Source of the DNA: Halosimplex aquaticum
GTDB lineage: Archaea; Halobacteriota; Halobacteria; Halobacteriales; Haloarculaceae
Direction: 5' to 3'
Length of the DNA: 64,000 nt
Assembly: GCF_028747785.1 (NCBI RefSeq)
Contig: NZ_CP118158.1
Location: 3,100,001 to 3,164,000, forward strand
The notes beneath the pieces were generated by a model. The model worked only from the letters and a program-made list of their open reading frames with translations. It did not search any database and had not been told where the DNA came from. Below are positions 8,806-17,218 of this stretch, one piece after another (the first letter of the stretch is position 1; each line of letters opens with the position of its first letter). Position numbers and translations under genes: made by a program.

Positions 8806-10233
8806 TCACCCGATCTGGTCGGCGACGATCTCGTCGGCGGCGTCGACGAACGCCTGTTCCTCGCCGGCGGGGACCGTCGCGCCGGCGGCGATGTCGTGGC
8901 CGCCGCCGTCGCCGCCGACCGACCGGGAGGCCTCGCCCATCACGACCGAGAGATCGAGGCCCTCGCGGACGAGCACGCCGGTCCCGCGGGCCGAGACCTT
9001 CGTCTCCTCCTCGTTCTTCCGGGCGAACGCGACGATCGGCTTGTCCGCCGAGACGCCGTCGGTGCCCAGGGCCATCCCCGCGACGATACCGACGATGGTC
9101 TCGCGGATGGCCTCGCCGGCGTCGAACCACTGGAGGTTGTCCTCGTGGGTGACGCCCTCCTGGCGGACGTACTCCAGGCCCTCCGAGAGGTTGCGACGGT
9201 GGTTCGAGAGCAGGGTCTGGGCCTGATCGAGCGCGCCGTCTCGGTTCCCGAGACAGACGCCCAGGCCGACGTCCGCGCGTTCGTATCGCGCCGTGGCGTT
9301 CAACAGCGTCGAGAACTCGCTGGCGTCGCGCAGTTCGGTGCCGTGGGGCTCGTCGACGAGTTCGTACGTCGTCCCGACGAGCGTGTCGATCTTCGAGGCC
9401 GGGACGCCCCGCTGGACGGCGTGTTTCACCAGTGCGCTCGCCACCGTCTGGCGCTCGTCGTCGGTCAGGTCGACCCAGGTTCGCCACTCCCCGGCCTCCT
9501 TCAGGTCGACGTCGAGCCCTTCGAGGAACCGGACCGACCCGGCCTCGTCGCCGGAGACGCCGGGGATCTGGACGTCCGTCGCGTACTCGAAGAGCTTCGG
9601 GAGCGGGCGGGTCTGCTTGCCGTACAGCGTGAGGTCGGTCCCCTCGGCGAGGACGCCCGCCTCGACGCCCTCCTCGACGATGCCGCGGTTGGCGCCGACG
9701 AGTTCGCCGCCGACGGCCTGCATGTCGCCGACGGCACCGACGACCGCCAGCCCGGCCAAGTCGCGGTTGTCTTCGGACTGGCCGCTGCGCTCGGCCAGCG
9801 CGCGGGCGAGGACGTACGCCGCACCAGCGCCCGAGAGCTCGGAGGCGCCGTTGATGCCCTCCAGCAGCGGGTTGAGGTGGTACTCGGTCTCGGCGTCGGC
9901 CGGCTGGTGGTGGTCGGCGATGACCGGTTCGAAGTCGCCCGCCTCCTCGTGGGCGGCGATGGCGTCGAGCTGGCCGCTGCCGAAGTCGGTGAACAACACG
10001 GTGTCGTACTCGCGGGCCGCGATAGACGCGATCTCCGCCTCGTCGAGCTGTTTCTTGAAGACGGTCTCGAACTCCAGGCCGGCCCGTTCGAGCGCCGTCG
10101 ACGCCACGGCCGCGCTCGTCAGGCCGTCGGCGTCGATGTGCGAGGCCAGCAGCAGTTCGTCGGCGGAAAGCAGTCTGTCGGCGCAGGCGTCTGCGCGCCC
10201 GGCGAGGTCGGGGACCGGCCCGGTCGTGCTCAT
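8806..10233 (-). CDS. DHH family phosphoesterase, archaeal RecJ-like
   Basis: 475 aa. Metal-binding DHH motifs are visible: SHIDADGLTSA (about residue 31), LFTDFGSGQ, ADHHQPAD (the DHH signature), and the DHHA1 domain motif GGDGGGHDIAAG near the C-terminus. The family comprises Mn-dependent single-strand exonucleases or oligonucleotide phosphodiesterases; archaeal members associate with replication (GINS/CMG) and RNA processing. The start ATG at 10233 is supported by a palindromic TATA box gtttaaac about 28 bp upstream. It stands alone, facing the 15-bp repeat at its 3' end. Which RecJ-like subgroup it belongs to is not resolved. Confidence 0.92.
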   Translation of the reverse strand: MSTTGPVPDLAGRADACADRLLSADELLLASHIDADGLTSAAVASTALERAGLEFETVFKKQLDEAEIASIAAREYDTVLFTDFGSGQLDAIAAHEEAGDFEPVIADHHQPADAETEYHLNPLLEGINGASELSGAGAAYVLARALAERSGQSEDNRDLAGLAVVGAVGDMQAVGGELVGANRGIVEEGVEAGVLAEGTDLTLYGKQTRPLPKLFEYATDVQIPGVSGDEAGSVRFLEGLDVDLKEAGEWRTWVDLTDDERQTVASALVKHAVQRGVPASKIDTLVGTTYELVDEPHGTELRDASEFSTLLNATARYERADVGLGVCLGNRDGALDQAQTLLSNHRRNLSEGLEYVRQEGVTHEDNLQWFDAGEAIRETIVGIVAGMALGTDGVSADKPIVAFARKNEEETKVSARGTGVLVREGLDLSVVMGEASRSVGGDGGGHDIAAGATVPAGEEQAFVDAADEIVADQIG

Positions 10234-10258
10234 CGAGCGTTTCTTATCGCGGCACTGG

Positions 10259-10266
10259 GTTTAAAC
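10259..10266 (-). promoter_or_regulatory. TATA box for the DHH phosphoesterase gene
   Basis: The palindrome gtttaaac lies about 28 bp upstream of the ATG at 10233 and fits a leaderless transcript. Confidence 0.6.
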
Positions 10267-10310
10267 CTAAGGGGTTCCCGCTCGCCGGATGGCGCCGGAG
10301 GACTGGACAA

Positions 10311-11339
10311 TTAGCCGTCGAGACGCTCCGAGAGCCGCCGCTCGACGAGTTCGACGACCGTCTGGCCCAGCGGCGACCCGTCCCTGGCCAGGCCGTGAGC
10401 CTCGGCGACGCCGGCGCGGTCGGTCAGCGGGACCAGCCGGAGCGTAGTCCCGTCCGGCCCGACTTCGACGTGGAGCGACGCCTGCGGGAACGAACAGGTC
10501 GCCGGAGCGAGCGCCTCGACGGTGCCCCCGTGCGTGCACAGCGCGGGGACGTGGTGGTGGGCGGACAGCACGAGCGGCACGTCGTGCCGGCGCAGGAGTT
10601 CGGAGACCGCGTCCCCGTCCCGGAGGGAGAAGTTCCGCCAGCGGTCGCGGTCGGGGCAGTCAGGGAGCCTGGCGGCGGGGTGGTGGAGCGCGACCACGGG
10701 CTGGTCGGCTGCGGCCAGTTGCTCGGCGAGCCACGCCCGCTGGGCGGGGCCGACGCGGCCGCCCCAGGTGTCCCGCAGGTCGCCGACGTCGTTGCGGTCG
10801 TCCTCGGCGGCCGACTCCCGGTCGTCGTCCGTCGTCGTCGGCCCTCCGGCGGCCGCCTTCGAATCGCTGTCGACGGCCGGCCCGTCGACCAGCCCGGCGA
10901 CACCGCTCGTCGCGGTGTCGACGCCGAGCAGGGTCAACTCGCCAACCTCGCGCGCGAAGGGGAGCGGGTCGTAGCGCTCGGCGAAGCGCTCGACCGGCGG
11001 GGTCGTGTGGTCGTCGAACGCCTTCGGCACGTCGTGGTTACCTGGGACGGCGTACCAGGGAACGTCCAGATCGCCGAGCGCGTCGTCGACGGCGTCGAAC
11101 TCCGCGGAGTGGCCGTCGCGAGTCAGGTCGCCCGCGAGGAGCGCGGCGTCGGCGTGTTCGTTCGCGATAGCGACGGCCGACCGCAGGCGTTCGAGCGTCC
11201 TGTGGTAGACCTTCCACGTGCCGCGGGCGGTCAGCGCGACGTGCGGGTCGGCGACGACCGCGAGCGTCGTCGGTGAATCGCTGCGGGGGCGGTCGAGTCG
11301 GGCGAACACGGGTCCGGGGGCGACGGTCTGTGGTGTCAT
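10311..11339 (-). CDS. Calcineurin-like metallophosphoesterase in an ABC importer operon
   Basis: 342 aa. The dinuclear metal motifs are in order: VADPHVAL (D-x-H), LLAGDLTRDG (G-D), VPGNHDVP (G-N-H-D), VALHHPAA and LSAHHHVPAL (the late H and H-x-H ligands). These enzymes cleave phosphomono- or phosphodiesters. There is no signal peptide, so it acts in the cytoplasm. Its ATG overlaps the stop of the ABC ATPase gene by four bases (ATGA), so the two are translationally coupled. This position suggests it hydrolyses the imported compound, for example a phosphodiester; that is inference. Residues about 155-185 form an acidic insert typical of halophiles. Confidence 0.9.
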   Translation of the reverse strand: MTPQTVAPGPVFARLDRPRSDSPTTLAVVADPHVALTARGTWKVYHRTLERLRSAVAIANEHADAALLAGDLTRDGHSAEFDAVDDALGDLDVPWYAVPGNHDVPKAFDDHTTPPVERFAERYDPLPFAREVGELTLLGVDTATSGVAGLVDGPAVDSDSKAAAGGPTTTDDDRESAAEDDRNDVGDLRDTWGGRVGPAQRAWLAEQLAAADQPVVALHHPAARLPDCPDRDRWRNFSLRDGDAVSELLRRHDVPLVLSAHHHVPALCTHGGTVEALAPATCSFPQASLHVEVGPDGTTLRLVPLTDRAGVAEAHGLARDGSPLGQTVVELVERRLSERLDG

Positions 11340-12355
11340 GAGTTGGTGAGGACGTGAACGCGGTCGGTATCGAGGGTCAGTGCGACTCGCTCGCCGGCCG
11401 CCGGCGCGTCGGTCGGATCGACCCGGAGCGTCACCGACTCCTCGTTCGGGAGGTCGGCGACGCAGCGGACGTGTTCGCCGAGGTAGAACCGCTCGCGGAC
11501 CGTCGCCTCGAACGGGCCGTCCCCGAGTTCGAACGCCTCCGGGCGGGCGACGACCGTCACCTCCCCCTCGTCGCCGTTCGGGGCGGGCGTCGTCGCGTGG
11601 CCGAAGTCGAGTCGGCCGTTGCGGGCGGTCGCGGGCAAGCGGTTGGAGGTGCCGACGAAGTCGGCGACGAAGCCGTTGGCCGGCTCCTCGTACACCTCCG
11701 CCGGCGTGCCAACTTGCTCGATGCGCCCGTCGTTCATGACGGCGATGCGGGTGCAGACCGCCATCGCCTCGGTCTGGTCGTGGGTGACGTACAGCGCGGT
11801 CACGTCCAGATCGTTCAGGAGTTCGACGAGTTCGCGCTGGAGACGGGTCTTCAACTGCGCGTCGAGGCCGGTCATCGGCTCGTCGAGCAGGAGGATGGTC
11901 GGCTCGATGGCGAGCGCCCGCGCGAGGCCGACCCGCTGTTGCTGGCCGCCCGAGAGCGTCGTCGGGTCGCGGTCGGCCAGTTCCGCGATGTCGAGCAGTT
12001 TGAGGAGTTCGACGGCGCGCTCGCGGCGTTCCGCCTTCGAGACTCCGCGCATCTTCGGGCCGAACTCGACGTTCTCCCGGACGGTCATGTTCTCGAAGAG
12101 GGCGTACGACTGGAAGACGAGGCCGACGTTCCGCCGCTCCGGCGGCACGCGGGTCACGTCCTCGTCGTCGAACAGCACGCGGCCCTCGGTGGGCGTCTCG
12201 AAGCCGGCGATCGTCCGCAGCGTCGTCGTCTTGCCGCAGCCCGAGGGGCCGACCACCCCGAGTATCTCGCCGTCACCGACCGTCAGCGACAGGTCGTCGA
12301 CGGCGGTCGCTTCGCCGAACCGTTTCGTCACGCTGTCGAGTGTGATGTCTGCCAT
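11336..12355 (-). CDS. ABC importer ATP-binding protein, PotA/FbpC type
   Basis: 339 aa. Walker A is GPSGCGKTT, the Q-loop is LVFQSYALF, the signature is LSGGQQQR, Walker B is ILLLDEP and the switch is VTHDQ. The C-terminal third (about 235-339) is a TOBE-type regulatory domain (VVARPEAFELG...). This class drives import of iron, thiamine, spermidine, 2-aminoethylphosphonate and similar small solutes. It lies four bases after the second permease and overlaps the metallophosphoesterase. The operon order is binding protein, permease, permease, ATPase, phosphoesterase. Confidence 0.94.
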   Translation of the reverse strand: MADITLDSVTKRFGEATAVDDLSLTVGDGEILGVVGPSGCGKTTTLRTIAGFETPTEGRVLFDDEDVTRVPPERRNVGLVFQSYALFENMTVRENVEFGPKMRGVSKAERRERAVELLKLLDIAELADRDPTTLSGGQQQRVGLARALAIEPTILLLDEPMTGLDAQLKTRLQRELVELLNDLDVTALYVTHDQTEAMAVCTRIAVMNDGRIEQVGTPAEVYEEPANGFVADFVGTSNRLPATARNGRLDFGHATTPAPNGDEGEVTVVARPEAFELGDGPFEATVRERFYLGEHVRCVADLPNEESVTLRVDPTDAPAAGERVALTLDTDRVHVLTNS

Positions 12356-12359
12356 GGTA

Positions 12360-13310
12360 TCAGTCCGTCGCGAACCCCCGGTTGCCCAGCAGCTGCAGCG
12401 CCGCCGTGACGCCCGCGATGAGGAGGAAGAACACGGAGACCGCGGCGGCGGTCGTCAGGAAGGAGCTGTTCGAGATGTTCGCCTTGAGGAAGAGCGCGAG
12501 CGGCCGCGCGCCCCGCGAGAAGACGACGTAGGAGAAGTTGAACTCCGCGGCGGCCAGCGCCCAGCAGATGATCGCCCCCGAGACGATGCCGCGCTTGGCG
12601 TTCGGGACGATGACGGAGATGAAGGTCCGCGGCCAGGAGGCGCCCAGCGACCGGGCGCTCTCCTCCAGTTGGCGCAGGGGCATCGACTCGAAGCTCGACT
12701 GGACGGCCATCACCATGAACGGCGCCTTCAGCAGCGAGTAGCCGACGATGAGCCCGAAGTCAGTCGCCGAGAGCTGGGGGTACGCCCGGAGGAAGGCGAT
12801 GCCGAGGACGATCCCCGGCGCCAGCGGCAACACGGCGACGGCGTTGAGCAGGTCCCGGCCGGGGAACTCGTAGCGCGCGACGGCGTAGGCGATGGGCACG
12901 CCGACGACGAGGTTGACGAGGACGCCGCCGAGCGCGAGCCACATGCTGCGGAACAGTGGGCTCTGGCCCGGCGCGGCGAGGGGGTTCTCGGGCAGCGTGC
13001 GCAGGACCGCACCGAGTCGCAGCGAGTAGAGCGCGTCGCCGCCGAGCCCGAGCACCTGCTTCCAGTGGGTGAACGTCACGAACCCCGACGGAAGGACGCC
13101 GGTCCACTCGCGGGCGAACGACGCCGCGAACGTCGCGACGACCGGGAAGACCAGGAACACGAACGTCAGCGCGAACACGGCCGTCACGAGCGGGCGACCG
13201 AGGACGCCCGACGGTGAGGGGCGCCACGAGCGAGCCTCCGCGTCTTCGACGGCGACGCCGCCGTCAGGGCGTGCGGTCTCGGCCGAGCCCGTGTCGTCGC
13301 ACTCGCTCAC
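12360..13310 (-). CDS. ABC importer permease (second of the operon)
   Basis: 316 aa with an acidic 40-residue N-terminus, then about six membrane segments starting VFALTFVFLVFPVVATFAA. The EAA loop reads ESARSLGASWPRTFISVIVPNAKRG. It belongs to the PotC/ThiP-half class of permeases. Its ATG overlaps the stop of the upstream permease by four bases. It pairs with that protein to form the channel. Confidence 0.92.
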   Translation of the reverse strand: MSECDDTGSAETARPDGGVAVEDAEARSWRPSPSGVLGRPLVTAVFALTFVFLVFPVVATFAASFAREWTGVLPSGFVTFTHWKQVLGLGGDALYSLRLGAVLRTLPENPLAAPGQSPLFRSMWLALGGVLVNLVVGVPIAYAVARYEFPGRDLLNAVAVLPLAPGIVLGIAFLRAYPQLSATDFGLIVGYSLLKAPFMVMAVQSSFESMPLRQLEESARSLGASWPRTFISVIVPNAKRGIVSGAIICWALAAAEFNFSYVVFSRGARPLALFLKANISNSSFLTTAAAVSVFFLLIAGVTAALQLLGNRGFATD

Positions 13311-14284
13311 AGCCCCACCTCCGCGCTGGTGTAGCGCAGGCCCAGCGCCGTGAACCCGAGGACGAAGGCGAACCAGACCGCGGCCATCGCCGAGGCGAGC
13401 TGGATGTCGAACCCGCTGCCCGCCGAGAGCGCGTAGTCGATCTCGTAGGTCCAGACGCGCAGCGCCCGGAGGATCAGGACGGTGCCGAAGATCGCCAGCG
13501 CCGTCCGGAACGTGAGGATGAACGCGCCGATGAGGCCCGGCTTGATCTGCGGGAGCGTGACGTGATAGAAGGTCCGGGCGGGTGTCGCGCCCAGCGAGCG
13601 GGCGGCCTCCTCGGTGCGCTCGTTCACCTCGGCGTAACTCCCCCGGAGGAGCAACAGCGCCCGGGGGACCATCGAGTAGCAGTACGCGACGAACAGGCCG
13701 CCGACGCTAGTCGCGATGGCCAGGTCGAGGTTGCTCCGGCCGGTGAACCACGCGGCGAGGTTCGTCACCAGGCCGCTGTTGCCGAAGAGGACGATGATCA
13801 TGAACGCCGCGACGATGCCTGGCAGGCTGATCGGGAACGAGAGGAGCGTCACCAGCGCGCCGCGGAACGGCAGGTCGTACTTCTCCAGGGCGTGGGCCGT
13901 CGCGGTCGCGACGCCGAGGCTGACGACGGTCGTCGCGAGCGAGAACCAGAGCGTGTTGACGGCAGAGGCCCGCAGGTGGGGGTCGGTGACGAGTCGCCGG
14001 TACGCGGACAGCGAGAACCCCTCGGTGACGTACTTCGCCTCGGAGACGCTGATACGGAACATCTCGCTCAGCGGGTACAGTCCCGCGACGGTCGCGAGTA
14101 CGAGGAAGGGGGCACACAGCGCGGCGATGCGCCGGCGCTCGCGGTCGCGCTCTGTCCGCGGCAGCACCAGTCGCTCGGCGGGGTCGGGGAGCCGCTCGAC
14201 GCCGCCGCGGGCGGCCGTCCCCGCCGCGTCGGCGACCGGCGCCAGTCGGCCGCGGATCCCGTCGGTCGCTTCGTCGGCCGCCAT
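13307..14284 (-). CDS. ABC importer permease (first of the operon)
   Basis: 325 aa from ATG 14284 (MAADEATDG). A hydrophilic N-terminus of about 55 residues precedes the first helix (ALCAPFLVLATVAGLYPL). The EAA loop is EAARSLGATPARTFYHVTLPQIKPG. It starts four bases after the stop of the binding-protein gene and overlaps the next permease by four bases, so the whole operon is tightly packed. Longer upstream starts overlap the binding-protein gene and are rejected. Confidence 0.92.
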   Translation of the reverse strand: MAADEATDGIRGRLAPVADAAGTAARGGVERLPDPAERLVLPRTERDRERRRIAALCAPFLVLATVAGLYPLSEMFRISVSEAKYVTEGFSLSAYRRLVTDPHLRASAVNTLWFSLATTVVSLGVATATAHALEKYDLPFRGALVTLLSFPISLPGIVAAFMIIVLFGNSGLVTNLAAWFTGRSNLDLAIATSVGGLFVAYCYSMVPRALLLLRGSYAEVNERTEEAARSLGATPARTFYHVTLPQIKPGLIGAFILTFRTALAIFGTVLILRALRVWTYEIDYALSAGSGFDIQLASAMAAVWFAFVLGFTALGLRYTSAEVGL

Positions 14285-14288
14285 CGGC

Positions 14289-15431
14289 CTACAGGCCCGC
14301 GGAGCGCTCGATCTCGTCGATGATGCCCTGCTGTTTCTCGACCAGTTTCCCGTAGTCGACCTGGAACTCCGTCTCGTCGTAGACCGACTGGTCGGGGAAC
14401 TCGTCGGGCATCTCCAGTTCCGGCGCGCGGATCGGGCGGACGTACGCGTCGAGGAACTTGCGCTGGCCCTCCTTCGAGAGGACGTAGTCCATGAACAGCT
14501 TGCACGCTTCGGGGTTGGGGGCACCCTCGATCAGCCCGTAGCCGTAGGGCTGGTTGAACGCGCCCTTGTTGCCGTTCTTGCCCTTCAGGAGCGCGACGTC
14601 GACCTTGTCCTCGGCGATGGCTTCGTCGTTGTACTTGAGGTTCAGCCCGGAGTAGTCGTAGCGGACGAACGTGGCGTACTCGCCCTTGGTGAACTGCGCC
14701 TGGAAGTTGTCGGTGAACTCGGCGCCGTTCTCCTTGAGCTGCTTGTAGTAGTCGATCACCGGCTGGAGGTCGTCGAGCGACCCGCCGCGGGCGTTGTTGA
14801 TCGAGAGGGCGCAGGCCAGCCCGACGGCCGCCGTCGGCGTCTGGAGCGCCATGTCCTTCGCGACGTCGGGGTGGAGCAGGTCGTCCCAGGTCGTCGGGGC
14901 GTCGAGGCCGCGCTCCTCGTAGACGTCAGCGCGGTAGGTGACCGCGGTGGTCATCCGCCGGGTCGCGGTCATCTGGCCGTCGTCGGTCTTGAGCTTCTCC
15001 GGCACCTTGTCCCAGTTCTTCGGCTTGTAGCCGGTGAGAAAGCCCTCGTTCTTGGCGATGATGCCGTAGGTGTAGCCGCCGTTGTACGCCGAGTGGTCGG
15101 GGTTCTGGGCGTGCGAGCGCATGTGCTTGAGCGCCTCGCCGGACGAGCGGTCGTCGTCGTTGAGCGGGACGCCGTACTGCTGCTCGAAGGCCTGCATCAG
15201 CGCCGGCCAGTTCGACCAGTTCGACTGGACCGCGTAGACGTAGAGCTTCTCCGGGAACGACGACGCGCTCACGGTCGTCTGGTAGTCGCCGTGGCCCACC
15301 TCGTACTCCTCGGCCGCGTCGGTGTCGGTGGCTCCCCCGTCCCCGCCGCCGAGCGCGCCGGTACAGCCCGCGAGACCGCTCGCTACTACCGCACCCGTTC
15401 CTGTCAGAAACCGCCGCCGTGACGTGTTCAT
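14289..15431 (-). CDS. ABC importer substrate-binding lipoprotein (family 1 style)
   Basis: 380 aa from ATG 15431. A twin-arginine signal (TSRRRFLTGTG) is followed by a lipobox (LAGC) and an Asp/Gly-rich linker. The mature part has the two-lobe Fbp/ThiB-like pattern: TYGIIAKNEGFLTGY, TTWDDLLHPDVAKDM, and a C-terminal ACKLFMDYVLSKEGQRKF block that is typical for binding proteins of iron, thiamine, polyamines or phosphonates. It is the first gene of the operon; its promoter lies in the AT-rich stretch 15450-15480. Ligand unknown. The terminal metallophosphoesterase hints at a phosphorus-containing ligand. Confidence 0.91.
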   Translation of the reverse strand: MNTSRRRFLTGTGAVVASGLAGCTGALGGGDGGATDTDAAEEYEVGHGDYQTTVSASSFPEKLYVYAVQSNWSNWPALMQAFEQQYGVPLNDDDRSSGEALKHMRSHAQNPDHSAYNGGYTYGIIAKNEGFLTGYKPKNWDKVPEKLKTDDGQMTATRRMTTAVTYRADVYEERGLDAPTTWDDLLHPDVAKDMALQTPTAAVGLACALSINNARGGSLDDLQPVIDYYKQLKENGAEFTDNFQAQFTKGEYATFVRYDYSGLNLKYNDEAIAEDKVDVALLKGKNGNKGAFNQPYGYGLIEGAPNPEACKLFMDYVLSKEGQRKFLDAYVRPIRAPELEMPDEFPDQSVYDETEFQVDYGKLVEKQQGIIDEIERSAGL

Positions 15432-15596
15432 ACGGGAGAACGGGCGCGGACGACGGTTAAGACGGCTTATATTTCCGGTTCGTTGCAGTATCGAGCGGTA
15501 CGTAGCCACCGGGCGAGTACCCGCCGCTATCGACGGCTATTGGCGCTATATATCTCCGTGAGGCCGGCGGACGGGGACTCGGTCAGTTGTCGCCGG

Positions 15597-16388
15597 TCAG
15601 ACGCCGTCGGAGACGGTGTCGTCACCGGACGCGGCCTCCACGACGGCCTCGGCGAGCGCCTCGAAGTCGGCGGTCTCGGGGATCACGTCGACGGCGACGC
15701 CAGCGTCGGCCGCGGTTTCGGCGGTCGGGTCGCCGATGACGCCGACGACGGCGTCGGCGAGTCCGTCCAGCGCCTCCTCGCGGACGTCCCGCTCGTCGGC
15801 CGCGGCGAGGAAGTGCCGGACCGTCAGCGAGGAGGTGAACACGGCGCCGTCCAGATTGCCAGCGGCGGCGACTTCGGCCGACTCGCCGGCGTCGGCGGGC
15901 CGCTCCAGCCGGTAGAGGACCGTCTCGTGGAGGTACGCGCCGGCGTCTTCCAGCCCGGTCAGCAGCACCGCCGAGCCGTGGTCGCTGCGGGCGACCTCGA
16001 CGCGGGCGCCGTCGACCTCGTCTTCGAGCGCTTCGACGAGACCGGCCGAGGAGAACTCCGCGGGCACCCGGTCGACGGGGTAGTCGTGGTCGCGCAGCGC
16101 GTCGGCCGTCGACTCGCCGATGGCGCAAACCGTCGCGTCGCCGGCCTCCCATCGCTCGTCGGGGCCGCCCTCCTCGGCGCGCTCGCCGGCGACGAGTTCG
16201 ACGCCCGTCTTGCTGGTGAACACGACGTAGTCGGCGTCGCTCCGGGGGACGTCGCCGGTCGGGTCGACGGTCAGCATGGGGTCGGCGACGGGGTCGGCGC
16301 CGAGCGATTCGAGCAGTTCCGCGGCGGCCGCGAGCCGGCCGTCCGGCGGGCGGAAGACGGCGATCCGCGGGCGGTCGGCCGCGCTCAT
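15597..16388 (-). CDS. hemD: Uroporphyrinogen-III synthase
   Basis: 263 aa. It closes hydroxymethylbilane into uroporphyrinogen III, the branch point of heme, siroheme and cobalamin synthesis. Typical features of this weakly conserved family are an early FRPPDGRL segment, VVFTSKTGVELV, and the late VFTSSLTVRHFLAA and GVIGDPTAETAADAGV blocks. The start codon overlaps the stop of the methyltransferase gene by four bases. Genes run hemC, cobA, hemD in one transcript, which confirms the assignment. Confidence 0.93.
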   Translation of the reverse strand: MSAADRPRIAVFRPPDGRLAAAAELLESLGADPVADPMLTVDPTGDVPRSDADYVVFTSKTGVELVAGERAEEGGPDERWEAGDATVCAIGESTADALRDHDYPVDRVPAEFSSAGLVEALEDEVDGARVEVARSDHGSAVLLTGLEDAGAYLHETVLYRLERPADAGESAEVAAAGNLDGAVFTSSLTVRHFLAAADERDVREEALDGLADAVVGVIGDPTAETAADAGVAVDVIPETADFEALAEAVVEAASGDDTVSDGV

Positions 16389-17218
16389 CGGTCGGCCCCT
16401 CCGCCGACCGCCGTTTCGGTGTCGTCGTCGGCCGCGGGCTCGCCGTCCTCGCCGGCCGGCGCGTCGCCGCCGTACCCTCGAAGGAATTCGACGACGCGCT
16501 CGCGCTCGCCGGCGACGTCGCCGACGACGGTGATCGCCGGCGGTTCGATGCCGACCTCGTCGCGGGCGTCGACGATGGTGTCAAGGGTCCCGGTCGCGAC
16601 TTGCTGGTCCGGCCAGGTCGCGCGTTCGACGAGCGCGACGGGCGTGTCGGGGGCCATCCCGGCGTCGCGGAGCGCGGCGGTGTAGTCGGGGAGCTTGCCG
16701 ACGCCCATGAGGACGACGATGGTCCCGCCGGTCGCCGCCAGCGCCTCCCAGTCGACGGCCGACTCGTCTTTGGTCGGGTCCTCGTGGCCGGTGACGAACG
16801 ACACCGAGGAGGCGTGGTCGCGGTGGGTCGCGGGGATGCCCGCGACCGCCGGGCCGGCGATGGCCGACGTTACTCCCGGGACCACCTCGAACGGCACCTC
16901 GTGGGCGGCGAGATACGCCGCTTCCTCCCCGCCGCGGCCGAAGACGAACGGGTCGCCGCCCTTCAGACGGACGACGTCCTCGCCCTCGCGGGCGAGTTCG
17001 ACCAGCCGCTCGTTGATGGCCGACTGGGGGGTGCGCTCGCCGCCGGCGCGTTTGCCAACGTCTTCCCGGCGCTCCTCGGGGATCAGGTCGATGATCTCCG
17101 GGCCAGGGAGCTTGTCGTGGAGCACCACGTCCGCTTCGTCGAGGAGCCGGCGGGCTTTGACGGTCAGCAGGTCCGGATCGCCGGGGCCGGAGCCGACGAG
17201 ATAGACGGTCCCGGTCAC
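16385..17218 (-). CDS. cobA: Uroporphyrinogen-III C-methyltransferase (SUMT)
   Basis: 277 aa. It adds two S-adenosylmethionine-derived methyl groups to uroporphyrinogen III to give precorrin-2. Motifs seen: YLVGSGPGDPDLLTVKA (N-terminal), the glycine-rich VRLKGGDPFVFGRGGEE, VPGVTSAIAGPAVAGIP and THRDHA. An acidic tail of about 25 residues follows the catalytic fold. It overlaps hemC upstream and hemD downstream by four bases each. The linkage commits part of the tetrapyrrole flux to siroheme or cobalamin. Confidence 0.94.
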   Translation of the reverse strand: MTGTVYLVGSGPGDPDLLTVKARRLLDEADVVLHDKLPGPEIIDLIPEERREDVGKRAGGERTPQSAINERLVELAREGEDVVRLKGGDPFVFGRGGEEAAYLAAHEVPFEVVPGVTSAIAGPAVAGIPATHRDHASSVSFVTGHEDPTKDESAVDWEALAATGGTIVVLMGVGKLPDYTAALRDAGMAPDTPVALVERATWPDQQVATGTLDTIVDARDEVGIEPPAITVVGDVAGERERVVEFLRGYGGDAPAGEDGEPAADDDTETAVGGGADR

